Shown piece after piece: positions 48,560 through 56,785 of a stretch of 64,000 nt of DNA. Within the stretch, counting starts at the first letter, position 1. The number at the start of each line of letters is the position of its first letter. A program made the position numbers and the translations under genes. The notes under the pieces were generated by a model. The model searched no databases, was not told the origin of the DNA, and saw only the letters and a list, made by a program, of their open reading frames with translations. The DNA is from Dorea_A amylophila (GTDB taxonomy: Bacteria; Bacillota; Clostridia; Lachnospirales; Lachnospiraceae): assembly GCF_025567265.1 (NCBI RefSeq), contig NZ_JAOQJW010000001.1, forward strand, positions 124,001-188,000, read 5' to 3'.

Positions 48560-49303
48560 ATGATGGAAGGATTAAAAGAAGCATTACAGTATATTACAGG
48601 TTTGAAAGAAAAGAGCATGGAGCCAAAGCTGGTAGAGATTGAAGGAAGAACCTATTGCACTGACAATGGTCTTACCAGATATCACAGATTCCCAATGGCG
48701 TCAGATATTGAGGTGAATACGCTGACAGCACTGGTGGATTATATCAAAGGAAAACCGGAAGAGTTAAGGGAATCTTCTATTATCCATGTGGTAAGTCCTA
48801 CAAAGGTTCTGTTATATTCCGGGCTGATTGATGAAAGAAACAGAGAGACTCTGATCGATGCCAGGGCGATTGTAAATGAGTTCTCGTTTGACAGCTATTA
48901 TGATCAGGAACGTTTTCTGATCGAGCTACAGGCAAACTTTGTAGAGACAGAGGATCTCGTTACGATCATGCAGGTTGCCGGTAATATTAAATCCGGAACA
49001 ACTGCCAATTATTCAGATGACGGGGTATCTCAGAAGACAACGATTAAAACGGGTGTAGAGCTGGCGGATGTGATCGTACCGAATCCGGTTAAGTTAAGAC
49101 CATACCGTACATTTGCAGAAATCGAACAGCCGGAGAGTTCTTATGTATTCCGTATTAAGGACGGAGACCGGGGACCGGCATTTAAACTGGTAGAAGCTGA
49201 TGGTGGTTTATGGAAGAATGCAGTCATGAAAAAGATCAAGGAATATCTGGAGTTTGAACTGAGTGAAGAATTAGAGAAACATAAGATCACAGTCATTGCT
49301 TAA
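48560..49303 (+). CDS. Phage protein of unknown function (247 aa), early region
   Basis: The protein has an N-terminal DGLTRYHRFPMASDIEVNTL-like region (in sequence NGLTRYHRF), a central VQDEERF-like stretch, and GDRGPAFKLVEADGGLWKNA near the end. It resembles DUF2303-type early phage proteins in layout, but this is not certain. It belongs to the same operon as RecT, with the short gap 48546-48559 holding its RBS. Confidence 0.65.
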   Translation: MMEGLKEALQYITGLKEKSMEPKLVEIEGRTYCTDNGLTRYHRFPMASDIEVNTLTALVDYIKGKPEELRESSIIHVVSPTKVLLYSGLIDERNRETLIDARAIVNEFSFDSYYDQERFLIELQANFVETEDLVTIMQVAGNIKSGTTANYSDDGVSQKTTIKTGVELADVIVPNPVKLRPYRTFAEIEQPESSYVFRIKDGDRGPAFKLVEADGGLWKNAVMKKIKEYLEFELSEELEKHKITVIA

Positions 49304-49358
49304 GGTTTGTACTTCCTTTTGGATTGTATCACGAATGCAACTTATTGATTATGCAGTA

Positions 49359-49398
49359 TTCCATGGGATAGATGATTATTTATTGCTATCCCATGGAA
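49359..49398 (+). other. Perfect 13-bp hairpin just before the rusA RBS
   Basis: The arms 49359-49371 and 49386-49398 (core CCATGGGATAG / CTATCCCATGG) close a 14-base loop and end two bases before AAAGGAG of rusA. It may shield or tune the ribosome binding site; no T-run follows, so it is not a terminator. Confidence 0.55.
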
Positions 49399-49413
49399 AG
49401 AAAGGAGCAATGG

Positions 49414-49848
49414 ATGAATGCTGTGACATTTCATGTTCCGGGCAAGCCCCAGGGAAAAGCAAGGGCAAAGACGGTCAGAAATAAGCATACCGGAAATACG
49501 ATGTCTTATACACCGGAAACAGATCTGTTGTATGAGAATTACATTAAAGACCGGTTCCTGAATAAATGCAATGGAATGTTCCTGGAACGGGGCAAGCCGG
49601 TAACTCTTCGGATCGTGGCAAGATTTCTTCCACCAAAGAGTACCAGTAAGAAACGTACAGCTCTTATGCTGGATGGAAAGGAACTTCCGCTTAAGAAGCC
49701 GGATGTTGATAATATCGTAAAAGTTGTAGCAGATGCCTTGAACGGCGTTGCATACCATGATGATACACAGATCGTTATGGTAGTGGCAAAGAAAGTCTAT
49801 TCTTCATTGGAAGGACTGGACGTTACCGTGGAAGAATATAAGGGATAG
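49414..49848 (+). CDS. rusA: RusA-family Holliday junction resolvase
   Basis: The 144-residue protein has VPGKPQGKARAK near the start and the catalytic acidic cluster KKPDVDNIVKVVADALNGVA followed by YHDDTQIV, the RusA signature. It cuts Holliday junctions during phage recombination and before packaging. ATG 49414 follows AAAGGAG by six bases; the longer upstream frame runs through the hairpin. Confidence 0.93.
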   Translation: MNAVTFHVPGKPQGKARAKTVRNKHTGNTMSYTPETDLLYENYIKDRFLNKCNGMFLERGKPVTLRIVARFLPPKSTSKKRTALMLDGKELPLKKPDVDNIVKVVADALNGVAYHDDTQIVMVVAKKVYSSLEGLDVTVEEYKG

Positions 49849-49863
49849 GAAAGAAGGTGCAGC

Positions 49864-50700
49864 ATGGCCAGACCGAAGATCAAAGGCCTTCTTTACTTTC
49901 CATTTGATATAGATTTTTTTGAGGATAATAAGATCAGAATCGTCAAGGCCAGATACAGGTCGGACGGAGTGATGATCTACCTGTTTTTATTATGTGAGAT
50001 CTACAGGCAGGGATATTACATAAAAGCGGATGAAGATTTTTTGTATATCATTTCTGACGAATTAGGGATAGATCAAAATAAGGTGAAGCAGGTCTTGAAC
50101 TTCCTGCTAAATAAGTCACTGTTTGATAACACACTGTTTAGTTCGGACAAGGTCTTGACCTCTGCCGGGATACAGAGACGGTATCAGCTCGGTATTAAAG
50201 AAAGAATGCGTAAGAGCAAAGAGCCGCTGGAAGTAGGTAGGTACTGGCTTCTGAAAAAGGAAGATACGGAACCTTTTATTAAGTGCACTCTTTTTGAAGA
50301 TATTCCGGGGAAATGCGATAGTTTTTCCGGGAAAAACGAATCTAATTCCACGGAAAAATCCGCAAATAAAAGTAAAGTAAATAATAATAAAAATAATACA
50401 GTATTTCAGTCTCCGGAACTTGAATCGGCTTTCCAGATGTATCTTCTTGTTCGAGAACATAACTATGGATCGATTCTTCCGGAACAGGTACAGGCTCTGA
50501 GGGAAGATCTGTTGAATCTGAGTAATAAGACAGAGGAACAGATTGCCATCGTGAAGAAGGCAACGGCTGGTGGTTATAAGGAATTTCGAGGAATGAAGAA
50601 AGGAAAGAGGACATCACCGGCAAAGAAGAAGGACAACTTTAATAATTTTGATGGCAGATCTTATGATCAGGAGATGTATATGGGATTGATTGAAAAGTAG
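49864..50700 (+). CDS. Replisome organiser (Lin1244/Lin1753-type N-terminus, DnaD-like)
   Basis: The 278-residue protein starts RPKIKGLLYFPFDIDFFEDN, then KIRIVKARYRSDGVMIYLFL: the DUF4373 winged-helix of phage replication initiators. A low-complexity Asn/Lys linker (about residues 160-185) leads to a C-terminal helical domain. It probably binds the phage origin and loads host helicase. A DnaC-type loader would be expected next but is missing. Confidence 0.8.
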   Translation: MARPKIKGLLYFPFDIDFFEDNKIRIVKARYRSDGVMIYLFLLCEIYRQGYYIKADEDFLYIISDELGIDQNKVKQVLNFLLNKSLFDNTLFSSDKVLTSAGIQRRYQLGIKERMRKSKEPLEVGRYWLLKKEDTEPFIKCTLFEDIPGKCDSFSGKNESNSTEKSANKSKVNNNKNNTVFQSPELESAFQMYLLVREHNYGSILPEQVQALREDLLNLSNKTEEQIAIVKKATAGGYKEFRGMKKGKRTSPAKKKDNFNNFDGRSYDQEMYMGLIEK

Positions 50701-50715
50701 AAAGGAAGGATTATA

Positions 50716-51330
50716 ATGGCGAAATTTAATATTGAGGTAGAATTGGACTGGGTGGATGGAGAAGACGGATATACAATTGATGAAGAAATCAAGGAGCAAG
50801 TTGTTAGTGGTATTAAGGATGCACTTCTAAAAAAAGCAACAACAGAAGCTGTGGAAGCAGTTGATGATAAAATCGCAGAAAAGATTCTTGAAGCGGAAGG
50901 AACGATACAGGCAACCGTAGACCAGTTCGTTGCGAATGTGTGTGAGGAGAAGATTGGAAAGATTATTATTCCGGAAAAGAAGAACACTTGGAGTGAAGAG
51001 GTAACGTATAAACCTCTGTCCGAGTATGTAGGAGAAAGGTTTGAATTGTTCCTTACAGAAAAGAGATACGATAGAGATGGATGCATTGCAAGCTATTCCA
51101 GTGATAGAAAATTATCAGCTGCCGATCTTCTTACGGGACAGTATCTGGAAAAGGAACTTGGAAAGAAGGTCGAAACCCTGATTGCAAGTGCTAAGAGGGA
51201 AGTAGAGGAATCTCTGATAAATTCGTTTGAGCAGAAACTGAAAGAGAACCTTGCGAAAGATACGATTGAGAGAATGAATATTCCGGAAGTGCTGAAAAGA
51301 TTTAGTGAAATGGCTCTGGAAGAAAAATAG
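50716..51330 (+). CDS. Phage protein of unknown function (204 aa), coiled-coil rich
   Basis: Acidic and mostly helical; it has a DEEIKEQVVSGIKDALLKKA region and KVETLIASAKREVEESLINS near the end. No family recognised. It lies downstream of the replication initiator with a GAAAGGAAGG ribosome binding site, just before the region where a deletion has removed genes. Confidence 0.65.
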   Translation: MAKFNIEVELDWVDGEDGYTIDEEIKEQVVSGIKDALLKKATTEAVEAVDDKIAEKILEAEGTIQATVDQFVANVCEEKIGKIIIPEKKNTWSEEVTYKPLSEYVGERFELFLTEKRYDRDGCIASYSSDRKLSAADLLTGQYLEKELGKKVETLIASAKREVEESLINSFEQKLKENLAKDTIERMNIPEVLKRFSEMALEEK

Positions 51331-51344
51331 ATGGAGAGAAAGCA

Positions 51345-51683
51345 ATGTTAGTAGAGAAGAGCTCAAAAGAAGCATTGGAGTATTACATAAAAGGAAAACC
51401 TGTAACAGCACTCTGGATAGGTGAAGACGGCGGCATGAATGCAATGCCGTTGTCAGATATCCTTGATCGACCAGAGAATCACTTTCTGGTAGATGTGCCG
51501 GCAGTCGTAAATCCGGATTTTGAACAGGCTGTGCAAGAGATGACAGGAACTGATCAGGTAGATCCGGAAGAAATCATCCAGGCAGTGTATGAAACACAGG
51601 AAAGTATTACCCCCCCCAACGGAGCCGGAGGAAAGGATGGAAGAAGAAACGATAGATCTTCCGGCGGACAATATCGAAGATAA
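51345..51683 (+). CDS. Phage protein of unknown function, frame broken at a C8 tract
   Basis: The first 88 residues (MLVEKSSKEALEYYIKGKPV ... EEIIQAVYETQES) look like a genuine acidic phage protein. At C8 (51610-51617) the frame passes into GAGGKDGRRNDRSS, a low-complexity end that overlaps the following gene in another frame. With one C fewer the frame would continue into the HTH segment encoded from 51637. It may thus be the N-terminal part of a protein split by a homopolymer indel, or a separate overlapping gene. Confidence 0.6.
   Translation: MLVEKSSKEALEYYIKGKPVTALWIGEDGGMNAMPLSDILDRPENHFLVDVPAVVNPDFEQAVQEMTGTDQVDPEEIIQAVYETQESITPPNGAGGKDGRRNDRSSGGQYRR
51610..51617 (+). repeat. C8 homopolymer tract at a frame junction
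   Basis: Eight consecutive C within coding sequence at the point where the 51345 frame would need a +1 shift to join the 51637 frame. Such tracts are prone to slippage and to sequencing error. Confidence 0.7.
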
Positions 51684-52716
51684 GAAAGAGAAGATCCGGA
51701 AGCTTGTAGAGGAAGGATATACCAATCGTGAGATTGCTGATCAGACCGGTATCCCGTTCGGAACAGTCGGGTATCATGCAGCGAGATTCCGGAAGAAAGA
51801 AAAGGAACCGGTAGACAATTCAGACCGGCACCTGTGTAAGACTTGTAAGTTCCGGAGCAAGGAGTTTCTGGATAATGACGAACTGGATATCTATTTGCAG
51901 AGATACACAATCTTTGATAATCCGTTTCTTCCACAGGAATTTGTTGAGCAGCTGTGCAAAGAGTATGAAGGTACAATTTATTACGATCGTCTGATTCTTG
52001 GGCTATGGAAGAGAGCAGAAGGAGCGATTTATAAACGATTTGCAGATGATCCGGAGAAATTCCGGTGTGAAGTACTGGAAGGACCTGCAGACAATCCGGA
52101 ACATAAACAATTCCGGAAAAATGATATTGTATCGATAGAGATCGGACTTGACTTCGGAGGAAATCAGTCCGGTCATTCTTTTGTAGCCAGAGGATACACA
52201 GACGACTACAGAGATGTGATTGGAATCATGTCTAAACGAGTCATGGCAAAAGATCAGGGCGAAGATATAGACAGCAATATGCTGGATCAGCTGTTCTGTG
52301 ATTTTGTTCAGGAGGTCATTGATAAATATGGTGTGATCGTTAAGCATGGTGATTATGTAGAGTACTGCAATGTGGAATCCGTTTATTACGATAATGCGGA
52401 GACGGTGCTTGGTAATTCCATTCGGAATGCAGTGGAAAAGAGGTTCCCGTGGATAATTGTAAGAAAAGCGAAGAAAGCATCCATTATTGACCGGATTCGA
52501 TGTACGGTCCGACTGATGGGAGCTGGAAGGTTCTGGATCACAGAGGATTGTAAGTCCCTGCAGACAGCACTTTCGGATGCAGTATGGAATAAAGACGTGA
52601 AAGATAAGGATGAACGTCTGGATGATGGCAGCACCGATATTGACAGCTTGGATGCATTTGAGTATACGATCGAGCGGGATATGCGAGATCTGATAGAAGA
52701 GGTGGAAAATGTTTGA
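51637..52716 (+). CDS. Terminase large subunit, C-terminal half fused to an HTH N-terminus (deletion product)
   Basis: Residues 1-74 are an HTH-like segment (KIRKLVEEGYTNREIADQTG, then CKTCKFR). From about residue 78 the sequence is that of TerL after its ATPase domain: YLQRYTIFDNPFLPQEFVEQ, YYDRLILGLWKRAEGAIYKR, then the RNase-H nuclease IEIGLDFGGNQSGHSF and the C-terminal DALDAFEY-like TDIDSLDAFEYTIERD. Intact TerL is about 420-550 residues; the Walker A/B motor domain and the small terminase are absent. An in-frame deletion between an HTH gene and terL explains this. ATG 51637 has GGAGGAAAGG upstream. DNA packaging is probably abolished. Confidence 0.8.
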   Translation: MEEETIDLPADNIEDKKEKIRKLVEEGYTNREIADQTGIPFGTVGYHAARFRKKEKEPVDNSDRHLCKTCKFRSKEFLDNDELDIYLQRYTIFDNPFLPQEFVEQLCKEYEGTIYYDRLILGLWKRAEGAIYKRFADDPEKFRCEVLEGPADNPEHKQFRKNDIVSIEIGLDFGGNQSGHSFVARGYTDDYRDVIGIMSKRVMAKDQGEDIDSNMLDQLFCDFVQEVIDKYGVIVKHGDYVEYCNVESVYYDNAETVLGNSIRNAVEKRFPWIIVRKAKKASIIDRIRCTVRLMGAGRFWITEDCKSLQTALSDAVWNKDVKDKDERLDDGSTDIDSLDAFEYTIERDMRDLIEEVENV

Positions 52717-54058
52717 TGGTTTAAAAAGACTATGGGGAAGGATAGTGAGCATGTTTAACTACACGACATTAAAAAATATAATTGGCAAAGATGTGGCACT
52801 GTCACAGACCATGATCGATGCCATCAATGAATGGAAAAGAATGCTGGTAGGGAATGCAGAATGGTGTGACGATACAGTAGAATCCTTGAAATTGGAAGAA
52901 GGCATCTGCCGTGAGTTTGCAGATTCTGTTCTTGTTGAAATGGAAGCTAAGATCCTGAATCATGATAATATGGATAAAGTTCTCCAGAAAAGTCTATCTG
53001 ATATGAACAAGAAGCTGCAGACCGGTCTTGCTCTTGGAGCAATGGTTCTCCGACCGCTTGGTCCGGACAAGACAGAATATGTTGCTGCAGATAAATTCAT
53101 TCCGATTAGTTTTGACGATAACGGAGTCCCAAATGATATTGCTTTTCTAGTTGTAAAGTGTATTGGTGAAAATGACTATTACACCAGAGTAGAGAGACAT
53201 TATTTCACAAATGGGAATCTGACCATTGAAAATAAATGTTATCATTCGCAGAGTAGAAGTGATATCGGGCAGAGATGTAGCCTGGAAGCAGTCGCAGAAT
53301 GGGCAAATATTCAACCTGGGCCAATTGTTTATACCGGTATGACAGAAATGGATTTTGGATATTATCAGAATCCAATTGAGAATAAGGTGGATAGTTCTTC
53401 ATGTGGTGTATCAATATATGAGTCGGCAAAAGGATTGATAAAGAAAGCTGATGTGCAGGCAGCACGTCTTGACTGGGAATATGATTCTGGAGAACGTGCG
53501 ATTCACGTGGATCAGAGAGCATTAAAGAGTAAAGGCGGTAAGACTTACCTGCCAAGGCTGAAAAAGCGTCTTTACAAAGGAATGAACCTTGAAGATGGTA
53601 AAGATAAAGAACTTTACAAAGAATATTCTCCTGCAATGAGGGATGAAGCATTTCGGAGGGGATTAGAGGAATACAAACGAGAGATTGAGTTCAATGTTGG
53701 TCTTGCTTACGGAGATCTGTCTGACGCACAGGAAGTGGATAAGACAGCCACGGAAGTGCTTGCATCAAAGACTAGAAAATACAACCGAGTTACTGCAATA
53801 CAGGAGAAGCTCGAAGAATGTTTAAATGGATTCGTAAATGCGCTGGCTTTCTACAACGGTTCTTATATGTCTGGTGTGGAATTTACTTGCGAGTTCAATG
53901 ATTCAATCTTGGCAGATGAAGAATCAGAAAGGCAGCAGGACAGGCAAGACGTGAGTATGGGTGTTATGAGTCTGGTTGAATATCGCATGAAATGGTACAA
54001 CGAGGACGAAGCGACCGCAAAGTCAAAGATCCCAGAACAGAATCGGGTGATGGAGTAA
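52709..54058 (+). CDS. Portal protein (SPP1 gp6-like)
   Basis: The 449-residue protein has features of the SPP1-type portal family: an N-terminal crown/stem region with EWKRMLVGNAEW, the conserved GLALGAMVLRPLGPDKTEYV strand, and VGLAYGDLSDAQEVDKTATE near the C-terminus. Twelve copies form the DNA entry channel of the head. It overlaps the terminase gene by 8 bp and ends one base before the MuF gene. Confidence 0.9.
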   Translation: MFDGLKRLWGRIVSMFNYTTLKNIIGKDVALSQTMIDAINEWKRMLVGNAEWCDDTVESLKLEEGICREFADSVLVEMEAKILNHDNMDKVLQKSLSDMNKKLQTGLALGAMVLRPLGPDKTEYVAADKFIPISFDDNGVPNDIAFLVVKCIGENDYYTRVERHYFTNGNLTIENKCYHSQSRSDIGQRCSLEAVAEWANIQPGPIVYTGMTEMDFGYYQNPIENKVDSSSCGVSIYESAKGLIKKADVQAARLDWEYDSGERAIHVDQRALKSKGGKTYLPRLKKRLYKGMNLEDGKDKELYKEYSPAMRDEAFRRGLEEYKREIEFNVGLAYGDLSDAQEVDKTATEVLASKTRKYNRVTAIQEKLEECLNGFVNALAFYNGSYMSGVEFTCEFNDSILADEESERQQDRQDVSMGVMSLVEYRMKWYNEDEATAKSKIPEQNRVME

Positions 54059-54059
54059 G

Positions 54060-55724
54060 ATGCGGGATGATTACAAAAATAAGATGGCCGGTAAGATCGC
54101 TGCCAGATATCAGGATCTGGAAGAACGAATCATGCAAGACATTGTTCGAAGGATTGTTAAAACTAGTGAGATCACCAGTACAGCAGACTGGCAGATTAAC
54201 CGACTTCGGATTCTGGGATATTCTTCGGGGGATATTGAACGGGAAATAAAGAAGACGCTCAATGCTTCTTATCCGGAGATGTTTGAGCTGTACGATAAGG
54301 TAATCGAAAAGGAATATGTTCGAGATAAGGATGTATATGAGCAGATCAATGCAGAATATATACTGTATGATCAGAATGAACAACTTAAGCAGATCACAGA
54401 AGCAATTATTGATCAGGGTTGTGAAGATTTGGAGAATGTAACCAATTCTCTTGGATTCTATCTGGATTACGGAAATGGCAGGAAGGTGCTGACGCCACTT
54501 GCTCAGGTATATTCCGGATATCTGGATGCAGCATGTTATGATATCGTAACTGGTGCATTTGATTATAACAGCGTTTTGAGGCGAGTAGTTACACAGCTTA
54601 CGAACAGCGGACTCAGGAAGATAGATTACTCATCCGGACGAGCTGATCGGGTGGATGTGGCTGCAAGACGAGCTGTTATGACAGCGGTCAGCCAGATGAC
54701 CGGAAAGATATCCGAGTACAATGCTCAGAAACTCGGAACAGAGTATTTTGAGGTTGAGTGGCATGCAGGTGCACGACCGACTCATGCAGTATGGCAGGGG
54801 CGTGTCTGGTCCAAGGAACAGTTGTATTCGATATGTGGTCTGGGGACGGTCACGGGACTTCTTGGTGTGAACTGTTATCACACCTATTATCCTTTCTTTC
54901 CCGGACTGTCAGAACGTAACTGGACAGATGAATGGTTGGATGCCAAGAATCTGGAAGAGAGTGAACCGAAGAAATTTAGGGATAAGGAATATACCCTGTA
55001 TGAGGCTAAGCAGAGACAGCGGCAGATGGAAGTAGCAATGAGAGCACAGAGAGAAAAGGTCCGCTTGCTCCAGAAAGGAAAGGCGGATCCAGATGAAATT
55101 CTGTTGCATAAAGCAAAGTACCAAGGACAGCTTAATGAGTATTCCAGATTCTGCCGGAAGATGAAGCTTACTGAAGAACGTGAGCGTATTTATTTGGACA
55201 CGAAAGGTCGAGTGGCAACGAATAGCAAACGACAGAATGCATTGTTCCCGCGTGAAATGATCGAGAATGCATCCAAAGATGTGGCTCAGTATAAGCGGTA
55301 TAAGGAAGTTTTGGGAGATTCTATTGGTTCGCTTGTTAATTTTGGTCAGATGAAATATAATGATAATGAGAAATGGAAAGCTATCAGTGAAGCATTTACA
55401 GATGTAAAATGGCAGAATCAAGCACTAAAGAAAAAACAAATAGGAGAAGTCCATTCTATCCCGTATAAAGGAACTCCGAATAGCGTGTTTGATAATTTCA
55501 AAGATGGTGCCTTGCAGAGACGTAGATATTACGGAAATAATGGAAGACCAAGATTGGACATAGATATGACGGATCACGGAAATTCAAAAGAACATCCGAT
55601 TGTACCACACTATCATAACTGGTATCTTGGTGAAAAAGGTAACTTGAAACGTGAAGCAAAGCACGATAATCCACTTAAATTAGGGCATGAAATTGCTAAT
55701 AAAGATATTCTCGAGAAGAGGTGA
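54060..55724 (+). CDS. MuF/SPP1-gp7-type minor capsid protein with C-terminal toxin-like domain
   Basis: The 554-residue protein has a minor-capsid/MuF N-terminal part (about 1-300), including EVEWHAGARPTHAVWQGRVW and GLLGVNCYHTYYPFFPGLSE, a coiled linker, and from about residue 460 an added domain: SIPYKGTPNSVFDNFKDGAL, then RPRLDIDMTDHGNSKEHPIV and PHYHNWYLG, rich in conserved-looking His. MuF proteins with C-terminal toxins are known from temperate phages of Firmicutes; they may be delivered with DNA. The toxin fold was not assigned; the clustered His and Asp suggest a nuclease. The gene's stop overlaps the start region of a small gene that is probably its immunity partner. Confidence 0.8.
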   Translation: MRDDYKNKMAGKIAARYQDLEERIMQDIVRRIVKTSEITSTADWQINRLRILGYSSGDIEREIKKTLNASYPEMFELYDKVIEKEYVRDKDVYEQINAEYILYDQNEQLKQITEAIIDQGCEDLENVTNSLGFYLDYGNGRKVLTPLAQVYSGYLDAACYDIVTGAFDYNSVLRRVVTQLTNSGLRKIDYSSGRADRVDVAARRAVMTAVSQMTGKISEYNAQKLGTEYFEVEWHAGARPTHAVWQGRVWSKEQLYSICGLGTVTGLLGVNCYHTYYPFFPGLSERNWTDEWLDAKNLEESEPKKFRDKEYTLYEAKQRQRQMEVAMRAQREKVRLLQKGKADPDEILLHKAKYQGQLNEYSRFCRKMKLTEERERIYLDTKGRVATNSKRQNALFPREMIENASKDVAQYKRYKEVLGDSIGSLVNFGQMKYNDNEKWKAISEAFTDVKWQNQALKKKQIGEVHSIPYKGTPNSVFDNFKDGALQRRRYYGNNGRPRLDIDMTDHGNSKEHPIVPHYHNWYLGEKGNLKREAKHDNPLKLGHEIANKDILEKR

Positions 55725-55729
55725 TTGAA

Positions 55730-55990
55730 ATGATTGAGTATAAAGATTATGCAAAATTTGAGAACTTGTCTGAGCTGTCAGAAGCTATAGAGATAGGATT
55801 AGATATCGAGTTTATTCTTTATGGAGAAAGATATAATATTTCGTGGAGAGATGATGAGCCGTTTATATGCAGGTGTCCAGAAGGTGAGACTAATTTCTAT
55901 ACAGATGCCAAGGCAATGCTTGATAAACATAAAATAAATGATAAACAGTTAAAGGAATTATGGAATGATATGAAAGTATTATCCATGTAG
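55730..55990 (+). CDS. Probable immunity protein for the MuF toxin (86 aa)
   Basis: The acidic 86-residue protein (IEYKDYAKFENLSELSEAIE; then FILYGERYNISWRDDEPFIC) starts five bases after the MuF stop, with AAGAGGTG upstream. Its size, acidity and position directly after a toxin domain are those of polymorphic-toxin immunity proteins. An in-frame GTG at 55721 is possible but has no spacing to an RBS. The family is not assigned. Confidence 0.6.
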   Translation: MIEYKDYAKFENLSELSEAIEIGLDIEFILYGERYNISWRDDEPFICRCPEGETNFYTDAKAMLDKHKINDKQLKELWNDMKVLSM

Positions 55991-55991
55991 C

Positions 55992-56022
55992 TACCACCAG
56001 TCGAAAAGCCGGTGGTATTTTT
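55992..56022 (+). terminator. Terminator after the immunity gene
   Basis: TACCACC (55992-55998) pairs with GGTGGTA (56011-56017), followed by TTTTTGT. It divides the MuF-immunity segment from the scaffold-capsid genes, though late phage genes are usually read through. Confidence 0.7.
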
Positions 56023-56035
56023 GTACGCAATTTTA

Positions 56036-56171
56036 GGAGGTGATCCACTTATCTCCCTTTGAGACGCAGGGTTATGCGTCTTATTTTTATGCCCTGCCAT
56101 AAGGCTATAAACTGGACAATTACCCGGCCGGAGGTTTAACCGGCTATATCCCATACCGCTGAAAGAGCGGT
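56036..56171 (+). other. Structured non-coding leader before the scaffold gene
   Basis: A full Shine-Dalgarno (AGGAGGTGATCC, 56036-56047) has no ATG after it. AGACGCA/TGCGTCT (about 56064-56083) then forms a hairpin followed by TATTTTTAT, CCGGC/GCCGG-type pairing occurs near 56126-56145, and ACCGCT (56155-56160) pairs with AGCGGT (56166-56171). Reading TTG 56060 onward gives a frame of about 25 codons that is not convincing. Possibly a late-gene leader or a tiny regulatory RNA. Confidence 0.4.
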
Positions 56172-56200
56172 CAATAAAATATTTCAGGAGGAATGTAACT

Positions 56201-56767
56201 ATGAAAAATATTTATGAGATTTTAAAAGAGTATGGACTGGAAGTTCCAGCAGACAAAAAAGCAGATTTTGATAAGGCTTGGAAAGAAAATTATCGTACTA
56301 AAAGCGAGTATGATAATGCAGTTTCGCAGAGAGACAACTATAAGGCCTCTCTGGATGATGTGAATGCCAAGCTGAAGGAGTTTGAAGGTGTCGATGTAAA
56401 AGATCTGCAGGGGCAGATCACAAAGCTTCAGGGAGATCTGAAAGCGAAAGATGATGAATACGCAGCGAAAGAGGCAGATCGTGTATTCATGGATTCTATC
56501 AAAGAAGCAGTCAAGACTGCCGGCGGAAGAAACGAAAAGGCTGTTATTGCCATGCTGGATATCGATGCTCTGAAAGAATCAAAGAATCAATCCGCAGATA
56601 TCAAAAAGGCTTTGGAGGATGTAAAGAAGTCAGACGGATATCTGTTCGGAGCAAACGAACCAATTAACAATGCAGTAGGTGGTACCGGTGGAAATGGCGG
56701 AGAGGATATTGGTGGCGATGAAATGTCTGCTCTTCGTGCTGCTATGGGACTGCCTGCACAGAAATAA
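56201..56767 (+). CDS. Capsid scaffolding protein (phage minor structural GP20 family)
   Basis: The 188-residue protein has an N-terminal EILKEYGLEVPADKKADFDK segment, a coiled-coil centre (about 40-95; DDVNAKLKEFEGVDVKDLQG), then the conserved KTAGGRNEKAVIAMLDIDAL motif and a Gly-rich tail with SALRAAMGLP. Scaffolds guide capsid assembly and leave before DNA fills the head. It precedes the capsid gene by 18 bp. Confidence 0.9.
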   Translation: MKNIYEILKEYGLEVPADKKADFDKAWKENYRTKSEYDNAVSQRDNYKASLDDVNAKLKEFEGVDVKDLQGQITKLQGDLKAKDDEYAAKEADRVFMDSIKEAVKTAGGRNEKAVIAMLDIDALKESKNQSADIKKALEDVKKSDGYLFGANEPINNAVGGTGGNGGEDIGGDEMSALRAAMGLPAQK

Positions 56768-56785
56768 GAAGAGAGGTAATAAAAT

